31,929 nucleotides of DNA from CAZILN01 sp964540005 (lineage in GTDB: Bacteria; Bacteroidota; Bacteroidia; Bacteroidales; SM23-62), in contig CAZILN010000062.1 of the NCBI GenBank assembly GCA_964540005.1, forward strand, positions 1 to 31,929, given 5' to 3'. Both the position numbers and the translations under genes were made by a program. The notes under the pieces are model-generated. The model was given only the letters and a program-made list of their open reading frames with translations. It was not told the DNA's origin and made no database searches. Within the stretch, counting starts at the first letter, position 1; every line of letters starts with the position of its first letter. This document shows, piece after piece, positions 1 to 7,623 of this stretch.

Positions 1-156
1 AGGGATGGGTATAACGGTTACCTGGCCGATCCGGATAATATTAATTCCATGTCCTCTGTTATGATTAAGGCACTTGAAAATCCTGTTCCCAGGGAACATG
101 TTGCTGAAACCTCAGCCAGGATGAGCTGGGATAATTATGCGGGGTCTATCCTGTAA
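1..156 (+). CDS. Glycosyltransferase family 4 (group 1), C-terminal fragment
   Basis: The first 51 codons read open in frame 1 and end at TAA (154-156); the 5' part lies outside the window. The residues fit the C-terminal end of a GT-B fold group 1 glycosyltransferase: a donor-site-distal segment reading G-Y-N-G-Y-L-A-D-P-D, then a helix, then a closing S-W motif (MSWDNYAGSIL). In this family the N-G-x-L-x-x-P segment follows the nucleotide-sugar binding Glu. The protein probably transfers sugars during polysaccharide or glycolipid synthesis, but the acceptor cannot be told from the fragment. It converges on the Nudix gene, and the gap is filled by a tandem repeat. The call rests on motif recognition of a short fragment. 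Confidence 0.72.
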   Translation, partial: RDGYNGYLADPDNINSMSSVMIKALENPVPREHVAETSARMSWDNYAGSIL

Positions 157-157
157 C

Positions 158-307
158 ATACTGTTTCTGCATTCAGTCCGCAAAATGCTGCAACGGCATT
201 CAGTCCGCAAAATGCTGCAACGGCATTCAGTCCGCAAAATGCTGTAACGGCATTCAGTCCGCAAAATGCTGTAACGGCATTCAGTCCGCAAAATGCTGTT
301 TCAGCAT
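158..307. repeat. 27-bp minisatellite derived from the 3' end of the Nudix gene
   Basis: Four near-identical 27-bp units lie head to tail at 173-199, 200-226, 227-253 and 254-280. A fifth, more diverged unit at 281-307 is the last nine codons of the Nudix gene. A partial unit at 158-172 matches the gene copy at about 13 of 15 bases. On the minus strand each complete intergenic unit reads as ATG, seven codons and TGA, giving MPLQHFAD; the gene copy gives MLKQHFAD. Units 173-199 and 200-226 carry TTG at codon 3, and 227-253 and 254-280 carry TTA. The array fills the whole gap between two convergent genes. Confidence 0.95.
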
Positions 308-730
308 GCCTGCCACCTTCCTGTCAACAGGATGGGTAAGATCCTCCGGTGATAATTCCTCAATTGATTTCCATCTGAAGGATTGCTGAGGGTCCTGCTC
401 TTCAAAATCAAAGGCTTCGTCGGAAATCCTGAAATTTATATCTTGTTTAAATTCAGCAAGATAGTATATGCTTATCAGCTGGTGATCCGGATAGAACAGG
501 GCTTTCTGGAAATAGTCCGTAGTATAAAAATGACCCAGGATGGTAATCTCCTGTCCGAATTCCTCAAGGGCCTCCCTCCTGAGGCAATCAAGGGTCCCCT
601 CACCGAACTGCAGTCCCCCGCCCGGAAATTTCGTCATATAGCTTTTCTTGAAATATTCGTCACTTAAGAGGATCTCGCTGTCCTTGTTTATGATCAGGGC
701 GTAAACGCGCAGGTTGAAATGTTTTATCAT
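281..730 (-). CDS. Nudix hydrolase
   Basis: The 149-residue protein carries a Nudix box at residues 38-59 (G38, E44, R52-E53, E56-E57, G59), the Mg2+-binding loop-helix of enzymes that hydrolyse nucleoside diphosphates linked to another group. The usual hydrophobic residue after the last Gly is Gln here, a minor deviation. The N-terminal LRVYALIIN and the length fit a single-domain MutT-like enzyme; the substrate cannot be read from sequence. The ATG at 728-730 overlaps the miaA stop by four bases (ATGA), so it is probably the last gene of the minus-strand operon and translationally coupled to miaA. Its last nine codons are the founder copy of the adjacent 27-bp tandem repeat. Confidence 0.9.
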   Translation of the reverse strand: MIKHFNLRVYALIINKDSEILLSDEYFKKSYMTKFPGGGLQFGEGTLDCLRREALEEFGQEITILGHFYTTDYFQKALFYPDHQLISIYYLAEFKQDINFRISDEAFDFEEQDPQQSFRWKSIEELSPEDLTHPVDRKVAGMLKQHFAD

Positions 731-1629
731 AGCTGCTGATTAATATATTCAATGACGGGGCCCCTGTCCTCAGGGGAGAACCATTTGACAGCCCTGTCCT
801 TCCGGAACCAGGTCAGTTGCCGTCGCGCATACCTGCGGGTATTTCTCTTGATCAGCTCTGCAGCCTCCTCCAGTGACAGTTGCCCGTCCAGGTACTGAAA
901 GATCTCCTTATAGCCCATGGTATTCAGGGCATTGGTATGCCTGTATTGCTCCAGGGACTTAGCTTCCTCAACAAGACCGGATCCAATCATCCCGTCTACC
1001 CTCCTGTTAATCCGTTCATAGAGCAGTTCCCTGTCTGTATTGAGTCCAATCTTAATAATGTTAAAGGTACGTTCCTGTTTTTCCTGTTTAAGAAAGGCTG
1101 AATATGGTTTCCCCGTCATATAGTATATCTCGAGGGCTTTCAGTATCCTGTTCGGATTGTTCAGATCCACAGTTCCGTAATAGCCGGGATCTATCCGTTT
1201 TAATTCGCAGCGTATGCCCTCCAGTCCATGCTCCCTGTATTGCTCAATCAGCTGATCCCTTATTCCGGTGTCAATATCAGGGAATTCATCAATTCCATGA
1301 CAGACAACATCGATATACATACCCGATCCGCCGCACATAAAGACAAGATCCATCCTTTTAAACAATGAGTCCAGCAGTTCAAGGGCCTGCTTCTCGAACA
1401 TGCTTACATTGAAATAATCGTTTACGGACAGCTGCCCGATAAAATGATGCCTGATTTCCTGCAGGTGATCCGGGGAGGGTACGGCGGTCCCGATTCTGAG
1501 TTCCCTGTAAAACTGCCGCGAATCTGCAGAAATGATCTCGGATCCGTAATACCCGGCCAGTGAAACGCTGAGATCAGTTTTTCCTGCTGCAGTGGGACCA
1601 AGGATGATTACCAGATGTTTATTCTTCAT
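727..1629 (-). CDS. miaA: tRNA dimethylallyltransferase MiaA
   Basis: MiaA transfers a dimethylallyl group to the N6 of A37 in tRNAs reading codons that begin with U, giving i6A37. The 300-residue length is normal. The P-loop GPTAAGKT is at residues 11-18, and the conserved D-S-R-Q-F-Y motif at 36-41 binds tRNA and substrate. The segment VFMCGGSGMYIDV and the C-terminal RNTRRYARRQLTWFR, which holds the QxxWFR family signature, are also present. The ATG directly abuts the TGA of the upstream pRiA4b-like gene (TGA|ATG), and the stop overlaps the Nudix start by four bases, so all three are probably co-translated. Confidence 0.97.
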   Translation of the reverse strand: MKNKHLVIILGPTAAGKTDLSVSLAGYYGSEIISADSRQFYRELRIGTAVPSPDHLQEIRHHFIGQLSVNDYFNVSMFEKQALELLDSLFKRMDLVFMCGGSGMYIDVVCHGIDEFPDIDTGIRDQLIEQYREHGLEGIRCELKRIDPGYYGTVDLNNPNRILKALEIYYMTGKPYSAFLKQEKQERTFNIIKIGLNTDRELLYERINRRVDGMIGSGLVEEAKSLEQYRHTNALNTMGYKEIFQYLDGQLSLEEAAELIKRNTRRYARRQLTWFRKDRAVKWFSPEDRGPVIEYINQQL

Positions 1630-2175
1630 TCAGATTCTGTCATCGAGATCCGGGGAGTCTAAACCGAAAGAATCAAATCCTTCAATATCCAGGAAATCAT
1701 TATCCAGGAATGTGTCGAAGTCTTCGGGATCAAATCCCAGGTCTTTGTCAATAAATATCTGGTCCATCAATATTTGTTGCGGTGGCTTGCCTTTGGCGTA
1801 TGAACATAATGGGTAGGTCTCAGAATCAACTGCCTCCTTGATCTCAACCACTTCGATAAAGAACGCCCTGTCATTGAAAAAGTCAAATACATACAGGAGT
1901 TTTTGCTTCAGGTTCCCTGCATGCTTCTGTATTGATTCCTTATCCATGAAAAGCAGTTTATGGGATTCCTCATCCGATATCCCGACCAGCGTTATCTCCT
2001 GGAGTTTCTCCCAGTTGTCATCGCAGATAAAAAAGGAAGCAACCTGTGATTTATCGTAGCAGAGGTTATTCTGAATCGCTACATGAAGGTCATAAAAACT
2101 CTGATCAGATTTTATCTCAAAATCTCTGCGGAACTTATCCAGTTCGTCTGATATCAGCCGGAATACGGATACCAT
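1630..2175 (-). CDS. Plasmid pRiA4b ORF-3-like (IS1096 TnpR-like) family protein
   Basis: The 181-residue protein begins VFRLISDELDKFRRDFEI and continues with a helix (SFYDLHVAIQNNL), then FFICDDNWEKLQEITL. This is the pattern of the pRiA4b ORF-3-like domain (VxRxxxV...SFxDLHxAIxxxxGxxxxHLxxF). The C-terminal 40 residues are very acidic, with repeated D/F/L (for example FDTFLDNDFLDIEGFDSF), and probably disordered. The family has no established activity; the old transposon-resolvase name comes from early annotation and is not functional evidence. It is 4 bases after the acyl-CoA reductase stop and directly abuts miaA, so it looks like a housekeeping operon member and not a mobile gene. Confidence 0.82.
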   Translation of the reverse strand: MVSVFRLISDELDKFRRDFEIKSDQSFYDLHVAIQNNLCYDKSQVASFFICDDNWEKLQEITLVGISDEESHKLLFMDKESIQKHAGNLKQKLLYVFDFFNDRAFFIEVVEIKEAVDSETYPLCSYAKGKPPQQILMDQIFIDKDLGFDPEDFDTFLDNDFLDIEGFDSFGLDSPDLDDRI

Positions 2176-2179
2176 CAGA

Positions 2180-3241
2180 TCAGTTTTTACCCAAGTTAAG
2201 CAAAAATTTTAATGTATCAACATTATCTGCATAATCCCAGAGTTCGGGTTTTTGTGAGAGGCCGAAATCCAGGACAGGCACATGCAGGGTTTCCTGTGAA
2301 AGTATGCACTGAATTGAGTCGTTTTCCGGACTTATTTTCAGTTTCAGTTCATCCCGTGATCTATAGCTTTCGTAATGCAGGGTGGCAATGGGACTGCTGA
2401 CAGCCTGGTCCTGTCTTACAATCAGGAAACCATTGTCGAAATGCGGTATTTTATTCAGCAGGTGTATTGACCGCTGGTAGTCGTAGTTGTTCCTGTATTT
2501 ATTATGATCTTCCAGCTGCCTGTATTTTTCAATGGCTCCGAAGAAGTGGTCAAAATTATAATTTTCAGGTACAAACAGCTTCGAAACATTCCTGCATCCC
2601 AGTCCGAAGTACAGGAATATATCATCAGACAATTTCTCAAGATCCGATGGGGATTCATGGCCTGATAATACTGCGATCCCGTTGCGGTTTCTCCTGAATA
2701 TATGGGGTCGCTGACTGAAGTAGTAATCGAAATACCGGTGGGTATTATTGCTGCCTGTTGCAATGATCGCATCGCAGCCGGCAAGACTGTCCTCTGTAAA
2801 CCGGATGAATTCCCGGAAGCCTGGATTTATACTTATGAGCCGGTCTGCCAGCATGGGAAGAAGCAAGCTGTCGCGCGATGACAGCTTGCCTGTAAAAATA
2901 TGTCCGCTTGCCAGGACCGACAGAAAATCGTGCATCCCTACCAGGGGAAGATTGCCTGCCATCACAACTCCCACTTTAGCTATCCTGGCAGGAGTAAGGT
3001 CTTTGCTGTTATATCCGGATATCCAGCGCTCTAAATAAGGTTTTTTAAGGACCCTGGCAATCTCCGACAGGGCAAAGATCTGGTTAGTCCGGGTAAACCA
3101 TGAATTTTCCTCTTCTGCCTTCCTGACAGCCTGATCCATTGACGCGGCAGCATCAGTCGATGGATCTGCCGGCTGAGCAAGATATTCTTCAAGATAATGG
3201 CCTAAGCCGGAAAAACCGGCCAGGCGTTCCTGCAGTTCCAT
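2180..3241 (-). CDS. Acyl-CoA reductase, LuxC family
   Basis: LuxC-type enzymes belong to the aldehyde dehydrogenase superfamily and reduce acyl-CoA or acyl groups to aldehydes with NADPH through an acyl-cysteine intermediate. The 353-residue protein has a Rossmann-like segment (VGVVMAGNLPLVGMHDF, about 91-107), IIATGSNNTHRYFDYYF (about 159-175) and a likely catalytic Cys216 in GLGCRNVSKLF. It is shorter than the Vibrio LuxC of about 480 residues but ends normally, as the Bacteroidota branch seems to. No luciferase or LuxE/LuxD partner is present, so bioluminescence is not implied; a role in lipid or aldehyde metabolism is inference. It lies 39 bases after the CCC-motif gene and 4 bases before the pRiA4b-like gene. 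Confidence 0.85.
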   Translation of the reverse strand: MELQERLAGFSGLGHYLEEYLAQPADPSTDAAASMDQAVRKAEEENSWFTRTNQIFALSEIARVLKKPYLERWISGYNSKDLTPARIAKVGVVMAGNLPLVGMHDFLSVLASGHIFTGKLSSRDSLLLPMLADRLISINPGFREFIRFTEDSLAGCDAIIATGSNNTHRYFDYYFSQRPHIFRRNRNGIAVLSGHESPSDLEKLSDDIFLYFGLGCRNVSKLFVPENYNFDHFFGAIEKYRQLEDHNKYRNNYDYQRSIHLLNKIPHFDNGFLIVRQDQAVSSPIATLHYESYRSRDELKLKISPENDSIQCILSQETLHVPVLDFGLSQKPELWDYADNVDTLKFLLNLGKN

Positions 3242-3280
3242 GGTTATACCGGTTCTTCTGCCGGTGAACTACCGGGACAA

Positions 3281-3679
3281 TTAATAATTGATGATATTAT
3301 CCCAGGGTATGGTACTGAACAATGTCCCGAGAGTAGCCCCGACCACTATCATATAAATAATACCGATCATTATAAGCAATCCGGATATTACAATACCGAT
3401 TATTGCACAGATCTTTCCGGCATTCAGATTCTTGGCCGAGGATTCGGTGTATTTTTCGGGTGCTTCATTGTACACGGCCTGTGCTTTTGATGCCAGCGCA
3501 AGGGCTATGATACCCAGTGTCAGTCCGACAAAAGCGATGAAGCCGCAGCACCAGCTGGTAACAATAGCGAAAATACCCAGGACAAGTACCGCTGTTGCAT
3601 TGGGAACGGGTATTTTCTGGACAGGAGTCTGTTCCGGAATAGCTTGATGTTGAAGGTCAGTGTTTTCGGGAGTTTCCAT
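3281..3679 (-). CDS. CCC-motif (DUF4190-like) membrane protein
   Basis: This 132-residue protein has a polar, Pro-rich N-terminus (about 1-25) and then hydrophobic segments at roughly 28-65 and 90-125, giving two or more membrane helices. The segment SWCCGFIAFVGLTLGIIALALASKAQ matches the small Bacteroidota CCC-motif membrane family, although only two adjacent Cys are present here. Between the helices lies a soluble YNEAPEKYTESSAKNLNAGKICAI segment, typical of DUF4190-like proteins. The molecular function is unknown. It follows a DUF2752 gene by 38 bases, and the two families are often neighbours, so they may act together in the inner membrane. Confidence 0.8.
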   Translation of the reverse strand: METPENTDLQHQAIPEQTPVQKIPVPNATAVLVLGIFAIVTSWCCGFIAFVGLTLGIIALALASKAQAVYNEAPEKYTESSAKNLNAGKICAIIGIVISGLLIMIGIIYMIVVGATLGTLFSTIPWDNIINY

Positions 3680-3696
3680 AATTAGGTTGTTTTATA

Positions 3697-3715
3697 CAAT
3701 ACGCAGTGCGTATTG
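3697..3715. repeat. Perfect inverted repeat between DUF2752 and CCC genes
   Basis: CAATACGC (3697-3704), a 3-base spacer and GCGTATTG (3708-3715) form a perfect 8-bp stem two bases after the DUF2752 stop codon. On the minus strand it is followed by TATAAAACAACC, which is not a convincing U-tract. It could be an mRNA-stabilising hairpin or attenuator inside the operon, or a binding site. The function is unknown. Confidence 0.6.
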
Positions 3716-3717
3716 GG

Positions 3718-4017
3718 TTAAAAAAATAGAATGTAAATATAATGCAGGACAATAATAGCTGAATTGGTTATAAACAAATACTTCAAAATGGCCGCGCCGT
3801 GCCTGAACCTGAAAATAAGATGCAGTCCGAGAAAGCCGAACATCAACAGAATGGGTATCAGGGCCGGGTACATTATGATGCTTTCTATTATATTACCTTT
3901 CAGCAGGGCAATGATAGCTCTCTGCAGTCCGCAACCGGCACAGTAGGTCCCGGTATGCTCCTTGAAGCTGCAAGTCCCCATGTTGGATTCAAGAAATTCT
4001 GCAAGCCTCCTGAACAT
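3718..4017 (-). CDS. DUF2752 domain-containing membrane protein
   Basis: The 99-residue form starts at the ATG at 4015-4017, 11 bases after the aconitase stop. An upstream in-frame ATG (4077) would overlap aconitase by 49 bases and add a tail coding within it, so the shorter start is preferred. The DUF2752 signature is clear: TCSFKEHTGTYCAGCGLQRAIIALLKGNI, with three Cys in the order C-x(11)-C-x2-C followed by G. Two hydrophobic stretches, MYPALIPILLMFGFLGLHLIF and ILKYLFITNSAIIVLHYIYILFF, are membrane helices. No biochemical role is established. It is paired with the CCC-motif gene downstream. Confidence 0.86.
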   Translation of the reverse strand: MFRRLAEFLESNMGTCSFKEHTGTYCAGCGLQRAIIALLKGNIIESIIMYPALIPILLMFGFLGLHLIFRFRHGAAILKYLFITNSAIIVLHYIYILFF

Positions 4018-4028
4018 AGAATATCTTT

Positions 4029-6290
4029 TTACTGTTTCTGTTTGATCAGGTTCAGTGCCGAACCCGCCCTGAACCATTCGATCTGCTTTTCATTATAACT
4101 GTGATTCACCGGGAATTCATCCTTTGTACCGTCCTGGTGATTCAGAACAATTTTCAGGGGGATGCCCGGGGAGAAGTCCTTCAATCCTGTAATATCAATA
4201 CGGTCATCTTCACGGACCAGGTCATAATCATCCTTATTGGCAAAAGTAAGTGCCAGCATGCCCTGCTTTTTTAGGTTTGTTTCATGTATCCTGGCAAAGG
4301 ACCTTACCAGCACTGCTCTCACCCCCAGGTTCCTGGGTTCCATGGCGGCATGCTCACGGGAGGATCCTTCCCCGTAATTTTCATCACCAATGATAACCGA
4401 ACCGGTTGACCTCGACAGGTAATCACGTGCCGTATCGGGCACCGGCTGATATTGCCCGGTATACTGGTTTTTCACATGGTTTGTCTTCTGATTATACGAG
4501 TTGACAGCCCCTATCAGCAGGTTGTTGGAAATATTATCAAGATGCCCGCGGTACCTGAGCCAGGGTCCGGCCATGGAAATATGGTCTGTGGTACATTTAC
4601 CAAGGGCCCTGATGAGGAGTACCAGGCCTTTCAGGTCTTCACCCTTCCAGGGTTCAAAGGGGCTCAGCAGTTGCAGCCGCTCGGAATCTTTTTTAACATT
4701 GATGGTAATGCCGTTACCGTCTTCGGCAGGCGCCTGGTAACCATTGTCTTCCACATCAAATCCTCTGGACGGCAGCTCAAGGCCCTGGGGTTCCTTTAAC
4801 ATCACTTCTTTACCGTCTTCGGTTTTCAGGCTGTCCTTTACAGGATTGAAAGTCAGGTCCCCAGCAATAGCCAGGGCGGTGACGATCTCGGGCGAGCTTA
4901 CGAAAGCATAGGTGTTGGGATTCCCGTCATTCCTTTTGGCAAAATTCCTGTTGAATGAGGTAATGATCGAGTTCTTTTCCTGCTTATCCGCACCATGACG
5001 GGCCCATTGGCCTATGCACGGACCACAGGCATTGGCGAGTACTGTTCCGCCAATTTTTTCAAAAACCTCCAGCAGGCCGTCTCTCTCAATCGTATACCTC
5101 ACCATCTCCGAACCGGGAGTAACGGTAAATTCAGACCGTGCCTTCAGTCCCAGTTCCAGTGCCTGCCTTGCTACCGAGGCCGAGCGGGTTATGTCCTCGT
5201 AGGATGAGTTGGTACAGGACCCTATCAGTCCGACCTCCAGGCGCTGTGGATAATCATTTTCTTTAACAGCATTTGCAAATTCAGACAGTTTCCAGGCCTT
5301 ATCAGGTGTAAAAGGCCCGTTAATGTGAGGCTCCAGTTCGGAGAGATTAATTTCAATGAGCTGATCGAAGAAGCTGTCAGGTTCCCTGTAGATTTCCGGA
5401 TCGGCCCTCAGGTGCCCGGCAACTGCATCGGCCATCTCAGCGACCTCGGTACGGCCTGTACCTCTCAGATAATCAGACATTTTCTCATCATACCCGAACA
5501 GGGAGGTCGTAGCACCAATCTCTGCACCCATATTACAGATTGTTCCTTTGCCGGTGCAGGAAATGGTTTTCGCCCCCTCACCGAAATATTCAACTATACA
5601 CCCTGTTCCTCCTTTGACCGTAAGTATCCCTGCAACTTTCAGTATGACATCCTTGGCCGAAGTCCATCCGCTCAGTTTTCCCGTCAGCTTTACGCCAATC
5701 AGTTTCGGGAATTTCAGTTCCCAGGGCATGCCTGCCATGACATCTACTGCATCAGCCCCTCCGACACCTATGGCGACCATTCCCAATCCGCCCGCATTTA
5801 CGGTATGAGAATCAGTACCTATCATCATTCCGCCGGGAAATGCATAATTTTCCAGTATTACCTGGTGTATGATACCTGCTCCCGGTTTCCAGAAGCCAAT
5901 GCCGTACTTACTGGATACGGAGGCCAGGAAATCAAACACCTCGCTGTTTAGCTGGCGGGATAACTTCAGGTCCTGCCTGGCCCCGTCTTTTGCCATGATC
6001 AGGTGATCACAGTGCACTGTTGAGGGAACGGCTACCCTGGGTTTCCCGGCTTGCATGAACTGCAGGAGGGCCATTTGTGCCGTTGCATCCTGCATGGCTA
6101 TCCGGTCAGGATTAAAATATACATAGTCCTCACCTCTCTTAAAATCAGAGAGTTCTTGCTCCCGGTCAAGGTGTGAGAAAAGGATCTTTTCAGTAAGTGT
6201 AAGTGGCCTGTCAAGGATCTTCCTGAAGTTATCAAGACGCCCTGGAAGCTCCTGGTAGACTGAGCGGATCATTTTGAGATCAAATACCAT
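4029..6290 (-). CDS. Aconitate hydratase (mitochondrial-type aconitase)
   Basis: Aconitase interconverts citrate and isocitrate through cis-aconitate in the TCA cycle, using a [4Fe-4S] cluster. The 753-residue length and the N-terminal RPLTLTEKILFSHLD fit the mitochondrial-type branch, shorter than AcnA at about 890. Cluster ligands are visible as Cys359 in GSCTNSS and Cys422/Cys425 in ACGPC. Other active-site motifs are GTDSHT (158-163) and the swivel-domain GSSREHAA. It heads the minus-strand run, with a 69-base divergent gap to the permease gene, so the operon promoter should lie at 6291-6359; I could not pick a convincing match there. The ATG at 6288-6290 gives a normal N-terminus. Confidence 0.97.
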   Translation of the reverse strand: MVFDLKMIRSVYQELPGRLDNFRKILDRPLTLTEKILFSHLDREQELSDFKRGEDYVYFNPDRIAMQDATAQMALLQFMQAGKPRVAVPSTVHCDHLIMAKDGARQDLKLSRQLNSEVFDFLASVSSKYGIGFWKPGAGIIHQVILENYAFPGGMMIGTDSHTVNAGGLGMVAIGVGGADAVDVMAGMPWELKFPKLIGVKLTGKLSGWTSAKDVILKVAGILTVKGGTGCIVEYFGEGAKTISCTGKGTICNMGAEIGATTSLFGYDEKMSDYLRGTGRTEVAEMADAVAGHLRADPEIYREPDSFFDQLIEINLSELEPHINGPFTPDKAWKLSEFANAVKENDYPQRLEVGLIGSCTNSSYEDITRSASVARQALELGLKARSEFTVTPGSEMVRYTIERDGLLEVFEKIGGTVLANACGPCIGQWARHGADKQEKNSIITSFNRNFAKRNDGNPNTYAFVSSPEIVTALAIAGDLTFNPVKDSLKTEDGKEVMLKEPQGLELPSRGFDVEDNGYQAPAEDGNGITINVKKDSERLQLLSPFEPWKGEDLKGLVLLIRALGKCTTDHISMAGPWLRYRGHLDNISNNLLIGAVNSYNQKTNHVKNQYTGQYQPVPDTARDYLSRSTGSVIIGDENYGEGSSREHAAMEPRNLGVRAVLVRSFARIHETNLKKQGMLALTFANKDDYDLVREDDRIDITGLKDFSPGIPLKIVLNHQDGTKDEFPVNHSYNEKQIEWFRAGSALNLIKQKQ

Positions 6291-6359
6291 AGTGATGTAA
6301 TTTAAATTAATTGTGTAATTTTATCAAAATTCATTAAATCTTTCTGAATATAAAAACAA
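6291..6359. promoter_or_regulatory. AT-rich divergent intergenic region
   Basis: These 69 bases separate the divergent aconitase and permease starts and must hold promoters for both unless transcription reads in from further away. The stretch is strongly AT-rich, with runs such as TTTAAATTAATTGTG. I did not find a clean TTTG/TAnnTTTG pair on either strand. Confidence 0.5.
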
Positions 6360-7610
6360 ATGCGGGGATTTCTAAATCTGTTTCGGGAGAATGTAAGGAT
6401 TAGCAGCAAATCCATCAGGGCAAATATGGTCCGTGCTGTACTGACGATGACCATTATTGCTTTCGGGATCATGGCACTGATTGGAATACTCACAGCTATT
6501 GATGCCATGAAGGGATCTATCACATCAGAATTTGCCAGGATGGGAGCGAACACCTTTACCATAGAAAGCAGGAGCATGAATGTTCATATCGGGAATAAGA
6601 GATACCGCCGGAAAAACCATGCTTATATCAATTACAGGCAGGCACAACAGTTCAAGTATCAATTCGAATTCCCTGCCACCGTTTCTATCTGGACGTTTGC
6701 TTCATCAATTGCCACGGCCAAATACAAATCCCAGAAAACCAATCCTAATATACAGGTGATGGGTACCGATGAGAATTACCTGTCTTCAGCCGGGTATGAG
6801 ATTGACAGGGGGCGTAATTTTTCTGCCCTGGAAGTGATGATGAACAGGAATTATGCAGTGATTGGTCAGGATGTGGTGAAAGATCTCTTTTTAAATAATG
6901 AGGATCCCATAGATAAGATCATCAGCATTGGTAGCGGGAAATATAAAGTGATAGGTGTCCTTGCCCAGAAAGGATCAGGGATGGGGGGTGGTGGTGACAG
7001 GATCTGTATTCTGCCCTATACCAATGTCCGGCAATATTTTTCCCGTCCGCAGATGAGGTATTCCATCAATGTGTCTCCGCAAAATGAAGCCTTGCTTGAT
7101 GCTGCCATAGGGGAAGCAGAGGGGGTTTTCAGGCAGGTCAGGAGGCTGGATGTTTTTGATGAATCGGATTTTAACATTACCAAGTCGGACAGTCTTGCCA
7201 ACATGCTCATTGAGAACCTGGCATTTATAGCTATTGCTGCAACCTTTATAGGGATCATCACATTGTTCGGGGCGTCGGTGGGACTGATGAATATCATGCT
7301 GGTGTCGGTAACTGAAAGGACCCGGGAGATTGGGATCAGGAAAGCGATCGGGGCCAAATCAAAGGTAATTAAACAGCAATTCCTTTTTGAAGCCATCATG
7401 ATCGGACAGATGGGCGGACTCATAGGCATCCTGCTTGGTATCCTGATCGGAAATATTATTTCCATGGTCATTGGCTCGCCTTTTATTATACCGTGGGCCT
7501 GGATCATTATGGGGATAATCCTGTGTTTCCTGGTAGGTATTATTTCAGGATACTTCCCTGCCCGGAAAGCCAGCCGGCTTGATCCCATTGTAGCGCTCAG
7601 ACATGAATAG
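6360..7610 (+). CDS. ABC transporter permease, MacB/FtsX type
   Basis: The 416-residue protein has the standard layout: an N-terminal helix (about 25-48, VRAVLTMTIIAFGIMALIGIL), a large periplasmic MacB-type domain (about 50-285), and a C-terminal FtsX domain with three membrane segments. The family signature GLMNIMLVSVTERTREIGIRKAIGAKSKVI leads the last block, and the protein ends in PARKASRLDPIVALRHE. MacB-like systems couple cytoplasmic ATP hydrolysis to periplasmic work, such as lipoprotein or peptide handling. No ATP-binding subunit is adjacent, so this is an orphan permease whose ATPase would be elsewhere. It starts 69 bases from aconitase and runs into the SiaC-like gene 13 bases downstream. 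Confidence 0.95.
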   Translation: MRGFLNLFRENVRISSKSIRANMVRAVLTMTIIAFGIMALIGILTAIDAMKGSITSEFARMGANTFTIESRSMNVHIGNKRYRRKNHAYINYRQAQQFKYQFEFPATVSIWTFASSIATAKYKSQKTNPNIQVMGTDENYLSSAGYEIDRGRNFSALEVMMNRNYAVIGQDVVKDLFLNNEDPIDKIISIGSGKYKVIGVLAQKGSGMGGGGDRICILPYTNVRQYFSRPQMRYSINVSPQNEALLDAAIGEAEGVFRQVRRLDVFDESDFNITKSDSLANMLIENLAFIAIAATFIGIITLFGASVGLMNIMLVSVTERTREIGIRKAIGAKSKVIKQQFLFEAIMIGQMGGLIGILLGILIGNIISMVIGSPFIIPWAWIIMGIILCFLVGIISGYFPARKASRLDPIVALRHE

Positions 7611-7623
7611 AAAAAAATCTCTT

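Noticed and set aside
158..307. CRISPR array from regular short repeats
   Set aside because: The 27-bp units touch head to tail with no spacers, and no cas genes are present.
1630..2175. Mobile-element resolvase suggested by the TnpR-like family name
   Set aside because: The name is historical. The gene abuts miaA in an operon, and no inverted repeats, transposase or recombinase motifs are present.
2180..3241. Bioluminescence locus from the LuxC match
   Set aside because: No luciferase (LuxA/B), LuxD or LuxE is nearby, and LuxC-type reductases occur in many non-luminous bacteria.
5325..5951. 208-residue plus-strand ORF
   Set aside because: It is antisense to aconitase, which is unambiguous, and its translation has no recognisable domain and a composition typical of a shadow frame.
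7016..7588. 190-residue minus-strand ORF
   Set aside because: It is antisense to the FtsX domain of the permease; its hydrophobic look mirrors the membrane-helix codons.
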